The translations under genes and the position numbers were made by a program. The notes under the pieces are model-generated. The model was given only the letters and a program-made list of their open reading frames with translations. It had not been told where the DNA came from and did no database searches. From Sphingomonas sp. S1-29 (GTDB lineage: Bacteria > Pseudomonadota > Alphaproteobacteria > Sphingomonadales > Sphingomonadaceae), in assembly GCF_026167545.1 (NCBI RefSeq), contig NZ_CP110678.1, positions 989,501 to 1,053,500 of the forward strand: a DNA stretch of 64,000 nt. Direction: 5' to 3'. Each line of letters begins with the position of its first letter. The stretch's first letter is position 1. Below are positions 17,350 through 26,455 of this stretch, piece after piece.

Positions 17350-18984
17350 GTGGATAGACGTCAATTTCTTGCTGCTTGCGGTGTCGGCGCGGGCGGCATG
17401 CTCCTGCCGGGGTTCAGCGGCCATGCGATCGCTGCCGAGCAGCTGGTTGATCCGATCGAGGCTGCGGTAAAGCGCAGGCTCGCCGATGCCGGGCTGTCGG
17501 CGGCGTCGCAGGGCGGTGCCAGCTATTGCGACGTCCGCGTCGGGCGGTACCTGCGCCAGTTCGTGTTGACGCGCGAAGCCAATGTGCAGAATGTGGTGAA
17601 TACCGAATCCTCGGGCGTCGGCGTCCGCGTCATCGCCGATGGGGCGTGGGGCTTCGCCGCGACCAACACGATGACCCCCGAGGCGGTGACCGAGGCGACG
17701 CGCCTGGCGATCGCGATCGCGCGCGCCAATGCCAAGAGCCAGACCGCACCGGTCCGGCTCGCGCCGGCCAAGGGCGTCGGCGAAGTTTCGTGGCGCACGC
17801 CGATCCAGCGCAACGCGATGGAAGTGCCGCTGAAGGAAAAGGTCGACCTGCTGCTCGGCGTCAACGCCGCCGCGATGAGTGCGGGCGCGAGCTTCGTCAA
17901 TTCGCAGCTGTTCCTGGTCAACGAGCAGAAATATTTCGCGAGCTCGGACGGGTCGTACATCGATCAGGACGTCCACCGCATCTGGGCGCCGTTCACCGTC
18001 ACTGCGATCGACAAGGCGACGGGCAAGTTCCGCTCGCGCGACGGCCTCTCGGCGCCGATGGGGCTCGGCTATGAATATCTCGCGGGCAACGCTGCCGACA
18101 AGGTGCGCTCACCCAACGGCGTCATCAGCTACAACAAGTCGTACGACATGCGCGAAGACGCCGTCGCGGCGGCGCGCCAGGCGCAGGAAAAGCTCAAGGC
18201 TCCCTCGGTCAAGCCGGGTCGCTACGATCTGGTGCTCGATCCCAACCATCTGGGGCTCACCATCCATGAATCGGTCGGCCATCCGCTCGAGCTTGATCGC
18301 GTGCTCGGTTATGAAGCCAATTACGCCGGCACCAGCTTCGCGACGCTCGACAAGCGCAAGGAGCGGTTCAAATATGGCAGCGACATCGTCAACATCGTCG
18401 CCGACAAGATGCAGCCGGGCAGCCTGGGTGCGGTCGGCTATGACGACGAAGGCATCAAGACCAAGCGTTGGCCGCTGATCCAGGACGGCCGGCTGGTCGA
18501 TTACCAGGCGACGCGCGATCAGGCGCATATCCTGGGCAAGGCCGAATCCGATGGCTGCTCCTATGCCGACAGCTGGTCGACGGTGCAGTTCCAGCGGATG
18601 CCCAACGTCTCGCTGCAGCCCGGCAAGGCCAAGCTCAGCCTGAACGACATGATCGCCGGGGTCGACAACGGCATCTATATCCTGGGGCGCGGGTCGTTCT
18701 CGATCGACCAGCAGCGCTATAACGCGCAGTTCGGCGGCACGCTGTTCTACGAGATCAAGAACGGCAAGATCACCCAGCCGATCGAGGATGTCGCGTATCA
18801 GATGCGCACTCCCGAATTCTGGGCGGCGTGTTCGGGGATTTGCGACCAGAGCGATTATCGCCTGTTCGGGTCGTTCTTCGACGGCAAGGGGCAGCCGAGT
18901 CAGGTCTCGGCGGTCAGCCATGGGTCGGCGACGACCCGTTTCGACGGCATCAACGTCATCAACACCGCGCGCGCGCTCGGTTGA
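17350..18984 (+). CDS. tldD: Tat-exported TldD-type metallopeptidase
   Basis: TldD/PmbA-family protease of 544 residues. The catalytic HExxxH motif is present (HESVGH, H306-H311), within GLTIHESVGHPLELDRVLGY, and a Cys-containing C-terminal block follows (ACSGICDQSDYRLFGSFFDG). Unlike cytoplasmic E. coli TldD it starts with a Tat signal (DRRQFLAACGVGAGG). It uses a GTG start at 17350 with GGGGGTGGAGA upstream. The TldE-type partner follows 24 bases later and the MoxR/DUF58 genes after that. TldD/E pairs digest small unfolded peptides and process peptide antibiotics elsewhere; here the site of action should be the periplasm. Confidence 0.92.
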   Translation: MDRRQFLAACGVGAGGMLLPGFSGHAIAAEQLVDPIEAAVKRRLADAGLSAASQGGASYCDVRVGRYLRQFVLTREANVQNVVNTESSGVGVRVIADGAWGFAATNTMTPEAVTEATRLAIAIARANAKSQTAPVRLAPAKGVGEVSWRTPIQRNAMEVPLKEKVDLLLGVNAAAMSAGASFVNSQLFLVNEQKYFASSDGSYIDQDVHRIWAPFTVTAIDKATGKFRSRDGLSAPMGLGYEYLAGNAADKVRSPNGVISYNKSYDMREDAVAAARQAQEKLKAPSVKPGRYDLVLDPNHLGLTIHESVGHPLELDRVLGYEANYAGTSFATLDKRKERFKYGSDIVNIVADKMQPGSLGAVGYDDEGIKTKRWPLIQDGRLVDYQATRDQAHILGKAESDGCSYADSWSTVQFQRMPNVSLQPGKAKLSLNDMIAGVDNGIYILGRGSFSIDQQRYNAQFGGTLFYEIKNGKITQPIEDVAYQMRTPEFWAACSGICDQSDYRLFGSFFDGKGQPSQVSAVSHGSATTRFDGINVINTARALG

Positions 18985-19008
18985 ACGGTACGCGGGGAGA
19001 ACACGACA

Positions 19009-20340
19009 ATGGCAATCATGACCGAGGCCGAGGCCAAGACGATCCTCGACAAGGTGATCGCGCTGGCGACCGCCGATGAATGCACCGCGCAGCTGACCGG
19101 ATCGGACCAGGGCAATATCCGCTTCGCGCTCAACAACGTCTCGACCAGCGGCGCGGTGAGCAACACCGACTTGGCGGTGCAGGTAGCGTTCGGCCGCCGC
19201 CTCGGCACCGCGACGATCAACGAGTTTTCGGATGCGGCGCTCGCGCGTGTCGTCCAGCGCGCCGAGGCGCTGGCCAAGCTCGCGCCCGAAAGCCCCGAAT
19301 TCGTGCCCGCGGTGGGCAAGCAGACCTATCGCGCGACCAACACCTTCAGCCAGGCGACCGCGGCGATCACCCCCGATCAGCGCGCCGAGATTGCCCGCGC
19401 GTCGATCGCGCCGTGCCGCGCGCAAAAGCTGATCGCCGCCGGGTTCCTCGAAGACGGCCAGAGCTTCGTCGCCTTCGCCAATTCGAACGGCAATTTCGGT
19501 TACCAGCGCGCGACGCTGATGGACTATACCTGCACCGTGCGGACCGAGGATGGGCGTGGGTCGGGCTGGGTCGGCAGCAATCTGCAGGACATCAGCGGCT
19601 TCAGCGCCGCGCGCGATGTCGATATCGCGATGCGCAAGGCGAGCGCCTCCGTCGAGGCGCAGGCACTCGAGCCGGGCAAATATACCGTCATCCTTGAACC
19701 CGCTGCCGCAGCGGGGTTGATCGGCTTCATGACGCGCTATTTCGACGCGCGGCAGGCCGATGAGGGCCGCAGCTTCCTGTCGAAGGCGGGCGGCGGCAAC
19801 AAGATCGGCCAGCAGGTGTTCGACCCGCGCGTCGATCTCTATTCGGACCCGGCGCATCCCGGCCTAGCAACGATGCCGTGGGACGATGAGGGCTTGCCGC
19901 GCCAGCGCCAGTCCTGGGTCGAAAAGGGCCGCGTCACCGACATGATGTATTCGCGTTTCTGGGCGCAGAAGCAGGGCAAGACCGCGCGCGGTATGCCGGG
20001 CAATCTGATCATGGCGGGCGGCACCAAATCGACCGCCGACCTGGTCCGCGAAACCGAGCGCGGCGTGCTCGTCACGCGCACCTGGTATATCCGCATGGTC
20101 GATCCGCAGACCGTGCTGCTCACCGGCCTGACGCGCGACGGCACCTTCTATATCGAGAACGGCCAGATCAAATATCCGCTGAAGAATTTCCGCTTCAACG
20201 AATCGCCGGTCATCATGCTCAACAATATCGACGAGCTGGGTCGCCCGGTACGCGTGAGCGACGAGGGCGGGTTGCAGATGATGATCCCGGCGATGCGGCT
20301 GCGCGACTTCACCTTCACCTCGCTGTCGGACGCGGTGTAG
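19009..20340 (+). CDS. tldE: TldE/PmbA-type partner protein
   Basis: 443 residues of the TldD/PmbA fold but without an HExxxH motif, as for the non-catalytic TldE subunit. Recognisable blocks include FGRRLGTATINEFSDAALAR, then MPGNLIMAGGTKS and FYIENGQIKYPLKNFRFNES. It begins MAIMTEAEAKTILDKV with no signal peptide, although its partner has a Tat signal. A GGGAG ribosome site precedes ATG 19009. It probably forms the heterodimeric protease with the upstream gene product, either exported together or leaving one subunit inside the cell. Confidence 0.9.
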   Translation: MAIMTEAEAKTILDKVIALATADECTAQLTGSDQGNIRFALNNVSTSGAVSNTDLAVQVAFGRRLGTATINEFSDAALARVVQRAEALAKLAPESPEFVPAVGKQTYRATNTFSQATAAITPDQRAEIARASIAPCRAQKLIAAGFLEDGQSFVAFANSNGNFGYQRATLMDYTCTVRTEDGRGSGWVGSNLQDISGFSAARDVDIAMRKASASVEAQALEPGKYTVILEPAAAAGLIGFMTRYFDARQADEGRSFLSKAGGGNKIGQQVFDPRVDLYSDPAHPGLATMPWDDEGLPRQRQSWVEKGRVTDMMYSRFWAQKQGKTARGMPGNLIMAGGTKSTADLVRETERGVLVTRTWYIRMVDPQTVLLTGLTRDGTFYIENGQIKYPLKNFRFNESPVIMLNNIDELGRPVRVSDEGGLQMMIPAMRLRDFTFTSLSDAV

Positions 20341-20422
20341 GATCGGGGTGCGGCAGTCGATCTTGTCCGTTCGTGCCGCACCTGCAGCGCTCAGGCTGTT
20401 CGCGTCGTATCCAGGGGCACTT

Positions 20423-20519
20423 CGTCACCCCGGACTTGGTCCGGGGTCCGCGGCGCCGCAAGGCACGCGGGTTCAAAGTTTGCGGGACGGTGCCCCCCGG
20501 AACAAGTCCGGGGTGACGG
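20423..20519. repeat. Paired REP-like inverted repeat between tldE and DUF4159 gene
   Basis: Two 24-base arms (20423-20446 and about 20496-20519), differing at one position, face each other across about 49 bases. Each begins CGTCACCCCGGACTTG at its outer end, and each arm contains its own small dyad. It is a BIME-like intergenic element that would fold into a strong hairpin in the message, possibly attenuating read-through from tldDE into the moxR genes. The rest of the 198-base gap shows nothing. Confidence 0.85.
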
Positions 20520-20538
20520 ATGGTTTAGGGTCGGCCCC

Positions 20539-21240
20539 ATGCCGATGACCCGTGCGCAATTCCTCCGGCTGCTCGGCGGCGGCGCGATCGCCGCCGCGCT
20601 GCCTTCGGTCGCGAGTGCGGCGCCCGAATATGATTTCTGGTTCACCCGGCTCCGCTATGATTCGGGCGACTGGGACGTCGATCAGCGGATGCCCGCCAAC
20701 ATCCTCACCTCGCTGGTCGACTATACCAACCTGCGCATCGATCCGCGCGAGCGTGTCGTCCGGCTGTCCGACCCGGCGATGCTGCGCGCGCCCTTCTGCT
20801 ATCTCGCAGGGCACAAGCTGGTCGACTTCAGCGCCGCCGAAGCGGCCAATTTCAAGGCCTATGTCAAAAACGGCGGCTTCGTGTTCGTCGACGATTGCAA
20901 CCATGATATCGACGGCTTGTTCGCCAAGTCGTTCGAGCGCCAGATGGCGAAGCTGTTCGGCGCCGACCCGCTGAAGAAGCTACCCAACACCCACCCGATC
21001 TATTCGAGCTTCTTCAAGTTCGAAGCCCCCCCCGCCACCAGCTTCGAGCTGAACGGCTGGGGCGACGATCTCGTCCATGATTACCTCAAGGGCTACACCG
21101 CCAATGGCCGGCTCGGCATTCTCTACAGCAACAAGGATTATGGTTGCGAATGGGATTATGACTGGCGAAACAAGCGCTTCCTGGCCGAAGACAATACCAA
21201 ATTGGCGGTCAACATCATCGTCTACGCGCTGACCGTCTGA
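20539..21240 (+). CDS. DUF4159 domain protein, exported
   Basis: 233 residues. The signal sequence FLRLLGGGAIAAALPSVASA ends near residue 29 and could be Sec or weak Tat (no twin Arg). The mature part matches DUF4159: YDFWFTRLRYDSGDWDVD, KAYVKNGGFVFVDDCNH, and GILYSNKDYGCEWDYDW. DUF4159 proteins commonly sit beside MoxR and DUF58 genes, as here, and resemble GATase-like folds; no activity is established that I know of. The MoxR gene starts 26 bases downstream. Confidence 0.88.
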   Translation: MPMTRAQFLRLLGGGAIAAALPSVASAAPEYDFWFTRLRYDSGDWDVDQRMPANILTSLVDYTNLRIDPRERVVRLSDPAMLRAPFCYLAGHKLVDFSAAEAANFKAYVKNGGFVFVDDCNHDIDGLFAKSFERQMAKLFGADPLKKLPNTHPIYSSFFKFEAPPATSFELNGWGDDLVHDYLKGYTANGRLGILYSNKDYGCEWDYDWRNKRFLAEDNTKLAVNIIVYALTV

Positions 21241-21265
21241 CCCCCTGCCCGCACCCGGAGCCCAA

Positions 21266-22261
<996 letters not shown>

Positions 22262-22269
22262 CCTCGCCC

Positions 22270-23157
22270 GTGTCGCCGCTCGACCTTCCGCACGACGTTC
22301 GCCGCCGGCTGGCGCGGCTGTCGATCGTGCCGCGCCGGCGCACCGGGCTCGGCGGCGTCGGCATCCATGCCAGCCGCAACCGCGGCACCGGGATGGAGTT
22401 CGCGCAATACCGCCCCTATGAGCGCGGCGACGAATTGCGCTCGATCGACTGGAAGCTCTACGCCCGCTCGGACCGCTTCTTCGTTCGCGATGCCGAGCGC
22501 GAAAGCCCGCTCGCGGTATGGATCATCCTCGATGCCAGCGCATCGATGGCGCAGGCCGATCTCGCCACTCCCGGCTGGTCGCGCTTTGACGCAGCGCGCC
22601 GCCTCGCCGCCGCGATCGCCGCGGTCGCGCTGGCGCAGGGCGACCGCTTCGGGCTGATCGTCGAGGGCGGCAGCGCGCCGATCGTCGTCGCCCCAGGCAG
22701 CGGCCCGCGCCACCGCGACCGACTGCATCTGGCGCTCGCGCCGCTTGCCGCTGCGGGCGTCGCCGACTGGGAAGGCGCGCGGCAGCGGCTGGGCGAGCGA
22801 ATCAGCCGCGACGATGTCGCGATCGTGCTGACCGACGGGTTCGACGAAGCTTGTATCGCCACGATCGAGGCGCTCGCCGCGTCGGGCCGTGACCTGTGCA
22901 CGATCCGGCTGCTCACCGCCGACGAACGCGATTTCCCCTTCGATAGCGGCTATCGCTTCACCGACGTCGAAGGTGGCGCCAGCGTGATCGGCGACGGGCC
23001 GGCATTACGCGAGCAGTATTTGACGCGCTTCGCCGCCGCGCGCGCCGCGCAGGAAGCACGGCTCGAATCCGCAGGAGTTCGCCACACCGAAAGCTTCGTC
23101 GACCGGCCTGCCGACGAACCGATCGCGGCGTTGTTCGACCGCCGCACCCGCCGATGA
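22270..23157 (+). CDS. DUF58 / von Willebrand-A-like protein
   Basis: 295 residues. The DUF58 signature GMEFAQYRPYERGDELRSID, then WKLYARSDRFFVRDAERES, is clear. It is followed by a MIDAS-like DASASMAQ and a later VLTDGFDE, giving a vWA-type fold. These proteins are the usual MoxR partners. The start is a GTG at 22270, eight bases after the moxR stop; no good ribosome site is visible, which suggests coupling. Its stop overlaps the next gene by four bases. Confidence 0.93.
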   Translation: MSPLDLPHDVRRRLARLSIVPRRRTGLGGVGIHASRNRGTGMEFAQYRPYERGDELRSIDWKLYARSDRFFVRDAERESPLAVWIILDASASMAQADLATPGWSRFDAARRLAAAIAAVALAQGDRFGLIVEGGSAPIVVAPGSGPRHRDRLHLALAPLAAAGVADWEGARQRLGERISRDDVAIVLTDGFDEACIATIEALAASGRDLCTIRLLTADERDFPFDSGYRFTDVEGGASVIGDGPALREQYLTRFAAARAAQEARLESAGVRHTESFVDRPADEPIAALFDRRTRR

Positions 23158-24281
23158 CGCCGGCGCTGCTCGCCCCGCTCGGCCTGTTGGCGCTGGCGTC
23201 GATCCTGCTGCCGATCGCGATCCATCTGGCGCGTCGGACCGAGATGCGGCCGGTCGACTTCGCCGCGCTACGCTACCTCGACGCGCGTCCGCGCCCGCGG
23301 CAGCGCTTACGGCTCGACGAATGGCTGCTGCTCGCGGTGCGGATCCTGTTGCTCGCGCTGGTCTCGCTCCTGCTGGCGGGGCCGATCCTGTGGGGCGCCG
23401 AGGATCGCCGCGCGGTCGTGGCGGTGTTTCCCGGCATAGCGGCACCGGCAATCGGCGAAGACGTGCGCGGGGTCTGGCTCGCGCCGGGCTTCTCCTCGGT
23501 CGCCGATGCTTCGCCGCCGCGCCCCGAACGCCCCGCAACGCTGATCCGCAGGCTCGATGCTGCGCTTGCGCCGGGGGTAAAGCTGACGATCATCGTGCCG
23601 CCGGTGCTGGGCGACCTCGATGCGGAGCGTCCGCGATTGTCGCGCGAAGTCACCTGGCGTGTCGTAAATGCGCCGGTCCCCGCTGCCGCGCCTACGGTGC
23701 CGCCGCCAATCGCGATCCGCCATGCCCCGCCGATGCGCGGCGCAGTCCGCTATTTCCGCGCAGCCGCCACTGCCTTGGCACCGTCGGACCGTGCGCCTGA
23801 CATTGCCGCCCTCGACCAACCGATACCGTCGGCAATTCGGCATATCATCTGGCTCGATAGCGGCGAGCTTCCCGCCTCCATCCTCGATCGAGCCGCCGAC
23901 GGCGCGACCGTGCTGGCGGCAAGCGACACCTTGCTCGCGCTCGAAGCCCCCCCGCGCACCGTCTGGCGCGACCCCGAAGGCCAGCAGCTCGCGATCGAAC
24001 AGCGCCACGGCAAGGGCCGCGTGCTTCGCCTGACACGCACGATCGACCCCGCCGCGATGCCGATCCTGCTCGACGCGACCTTCCCCGATCGCCTCGCCGA
24101 GCTACTCGACCCCGCCCCGCCGCCAGCGCGCGCCTCCGCCGCCGATCATGCGCCGCTGACGGGCACCCCCGCCTGGCCGCAACCGCCGCTCGACCTCGCG
24201 CCATGGTTCGCGCTGGCGATCGCATTGGTCTTCGCGATCGAACGCCTGCTCGCGACCCGCCCGCGCCGGGTGATCGCATGA
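23154..24281 (+). CDS. BatA-type membrane protein
   Basis: 375 residues. The N-terminal block (LLAPLGLLALASILLPIAIHL, then RRTEMRPVDFAALRYL and RLDEWLLLAVRILLLALVSL) is the BatA N-terminal two-helix domain. A periplasmic region of about 250 residues follows, then a last helix (LAPWFALAIALVFAIERLLA) near the C-terminus. ATG 23154 overlaps the DUF58 stop and its own stop overlaps the next start. It is probably the membrane platform of the MoxR/vWA complex. Confidence 0.85.
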   Translation: MTPALLAPLGLLALASILLPIAIHLARRTEMRPVDFAALRYLDARPRPRQRLRLDEWLLLAVRILLLALVSLLLAGPILWGAEDRRAVVAVFPGIAAPAIGEDVRGVWLAPGFSSVADASPPRPERPATLIRRLDAALAPGVKLTIIVPPVLGDLDAERPRLSREVTWRVVNAPVPAAAPTVPPPIAIRHAPPMRGAVRYFRAAATALAPSDRAPDIAALDQPIPSAIRHIIWLDSGELPASILDRAADGATVLAASDTLLALEAPPRTVWRDPEGQQLAIEQRHGKGRVLRLTRTIDPAAMPILLDATFPDRLAELLDPAPPPARASAADHAPLTGTPAWPQPPLDLAPWFALAIALVFAIERLLATRPRRVIA

Positions 24282-26455
24282 TCGAACGCCCGATCCTCGA
24301 CCGGCACCGCCGCGACGCGAAGATGCGCGTGCTGCTCGACGGCGCTGCGGTCGCGCTGCCACTGACGCTCGGCGCGGCGGCGATCGGCTGGCGGTTGGGC
24401 GGCGGCGCGCTCGCGGTGGCGCTGTTGCTCATCGGCGCGGCGGTACTGGCGGTAATCGCCTGGCGACGCGGTCGGCGCTTCGACCAGCCCTGGCTGGTGT
24501 CGCGGCTCGATTCCGAGGTTCCCGGGTTCGAAGACAGCAGCGCCCTCCTATTCGCCCCCGCCGATACGCTTGGCGGCTTCGCAGACCTGCAACGCCGCCG
24601 GATCGAGGCGCGGATCGATGCCGCGCAGCCGCTCGACCTTCGCACGCCCTGGTCGCGCCGCGCGATCGTGGCCGCCTGGATCGCGGGTGTCGTGCTGGTG
24701 CTCGCGGCTTGGCTCTGGCCCGATCCCCGCGACCCCGTCGCCCCGCAGCCGACCGCGACGCCTGCCGCCATCGCCGGCCCGCCCCGCCTGATCGCCGCCC
24801 GCCTGCGGATCGCGCCGCCCGCCTATACCGGGCTCCCGGTGCGCGAGCAGACGAGCCTCGACGCACGCGTTCCGGAAGGATCGCGGATCAGCTGGTCGCT
24901 CGCCTTCGCGCCCGACCCCGCCGCCGCGACGATCGCCTTCCCCGGCAGCGCAGGAGTCCCGCTGACCCGCAGCGGCAATCGCTGGACTGCGGCCCACGCC
25001 GCCGCCCGCCCCGCCTTGTACCGGATCGAAGCCCCCGGCCTTCCCCGCCAGCGGCTCCACCGCATCGAAACCATCGCCGACACGCCCCCCACCGTCCGCG
25101 CGATCACCCCGCCCGAGCAGCTCGCCACCGTCACCCCCGGCCAACGCCGCTGGACCCCGGTGTTCGAGGCGAGCGACGATTACGGCGTCGCCGCCGGCGC
25201 GGTGCTGCGGATCACCGTCACCGCGGGCGAGGGCGAGAACATCACCTTCACCCAGCGGACGACGACGCTGGCGGGCAGCGGCCCCGCCCGCCGCCGCCGC
25301 TTCGCCGCCACGCTCGACCTGGCGCGCGAAGGCCTTGCGCCGGGCGGCGACCTCATCGCGCAGCTCATCGTCACCGACAATCGTTCGCCCGCGCCGCAGC
25401 GCGTCGAGGGGCCGAGCGTGATCCTGCGCTGGCCCGCCGATCTGGCGCTCGCCGATGGGCTCGACGGCATGGCGCAGCCGGTGATGCCCGCCTATTTCCG
25501 CAGCCAGCGCCAGATCATCATCGATGCCGAAGCCTTGATCCGCGATCGCGCGCAACTTGGGGCCGACGCCTTCGCCACGCGATCGAACGCGCTCGGCGAG
25601 GACCAGGCGATCCTGCGGCTGCGCTACGGCCAGTTCGTCGGCGAGGAGGCCGAGGGCGGCGGATCGACCGGCGGCATCGCGCTGCCCACCAACGACGCGC
25701 CCGCCTTGCCGACCAACGACAGCCCCGCGCTGCCGACCAACGATGCGCCGGCCCCCGCAGCGCAGGACCGGCAGGACCCGACGCTGGGCGACGGGCATTC
25801 GGCGGACGACGGCCACGATCACACCGCGCCCGGCGCCGCGTTCGATGCCGCGCGCAGCTTCGGTCATGTCCATGACGATAGCGATGCCTCGACGCTCTTC
25901 GCCCCGGGAACACGGACGACGCTTGCGCAGGCACTCGACGCGATGTGGTCGTCGGAGCGCGAGCTACGCCAGGGCGATCCGCGCGCCGCATTGCCCCACG
26001 CCAACCGTGCGCTCGCCTTCCTCAAGGAAGCGCAGCAGGCGACGCGGATTTTCCTGCCACGCGTCGGCGCCGCGCTGCCGCCGATCGACCTGACCCGCCG
26101 GCTCTCGGGCGATCGCGAGGGGATCGTCGCGCGGCGACTGCCGCAAGCCGATCGCCCCGACCCCGAGACGATCCTCGCCGATTCGTGGCGCGCGCTCGCC
26201 GACACCCCCGGCAAGCGTCCCCCGCTCCAGCTCGGCGCGCTCGATCGCTGGGTACGCGCCAATGGCGGCAAGCTCGCCGATCCGCTGGCGCTGCGTGCGG
26301 CGATCGACACGTTGCGCGGCGAACCCGGCTGCGGCGAGTGTCGTGCCCAGCTGCGCGCGTTGCTGTGGCGCGCGATCGAGCCCCCCGTCGCCGCGATCAA
26401 GCGGCGCGCGACCCCGCGCGCGATCGGGCGCCGCTATCTCGAGGCGCTGCGATGA
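24278..26455 (+). CDS. DUF4175 domain membrane protein
   Basis: 725 residues. Two N-terminal hydrophobic segments (about 25-65) and a third near 130-145 precede a long exported region typical of DUF4175. It includes LRIAPPAYTGLPVREQTSLD, FEASDDYGVAAGAVL and AYFRSQRQIIIDAEALIRDR. Near residue 470 there are three tandem LPTNDxPA units followed by a His/Asp-rich segment (GHSADDGHDHTAPG) that could bind metal. The start ATG 24278 overlaps the previous stop (ATGA). An in-frame upstream extension lies wholly in the preceding gene and is rejected. Confidence 0.87.
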   Translation: MIERPILDRHRRDAKMRVLLDGAAVALPLTLGAAAIGWRLGGGALAVALLLIGAAVLAVIAWRRGRRFDQPWLVSRLDSEVPGFEDSSALLFAPADTLGGFADLQRRRIEARIDAAQPLDLRTPWSRRAIVAAWIAGVVLVLAAWLWPDPRDPVAPQPTATPAAIAGPPRLIAARLRIAPPAYTGLPVREQTSLDARVPEGSRISWSLAFAPDPAAATIAFPGSAGVPLTRSGNRWTAAHAAARPALYRIEAPGLPRQRLHRIETIADTPPTVRAITPPEQLATVTPGQRRWTPVFEASDDYGVAAGAVLRITVTAGEGENITFTQRTTTLAGSGPARRRRFAATLDLAREGLAPGGDLIAQLIVTDNRSPAPQRVEGPSVILRWPADLALADGLDGMAQPVMPAYFRSQRQIIIDAEALIRDRAQLGADAFATRSNALGEDQAILRLRYGQFVGEEAEGGGSTGGIALPTNDAPALPTNDSPALPTNDAPAPAAQDRQDPTLGDGHSADDGHDHTAPGAAFDAARSFGHVHDDSDASTLFAPGTRTTLAQALDAMWSSERELRQGDPRAALPHANRALAFLKEAQQATRIFLPRVGAALPPIDLTRRLSGDREGIVARRLPQADRPDPETILADSWRALADTPGKRPPLQLGALDRWVRANGGKLADPLALRAAIDTLRGEPGCGECRAQLRALLWRAIEPPVAAIKRRATPRAIGRRYLEALR

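Noticed and set aside
18109..19857. A 582-codon minus-strand frame across tldD and tldE
   Set aside because: Antisense to two recognisable family members that share an operon; no independent support.
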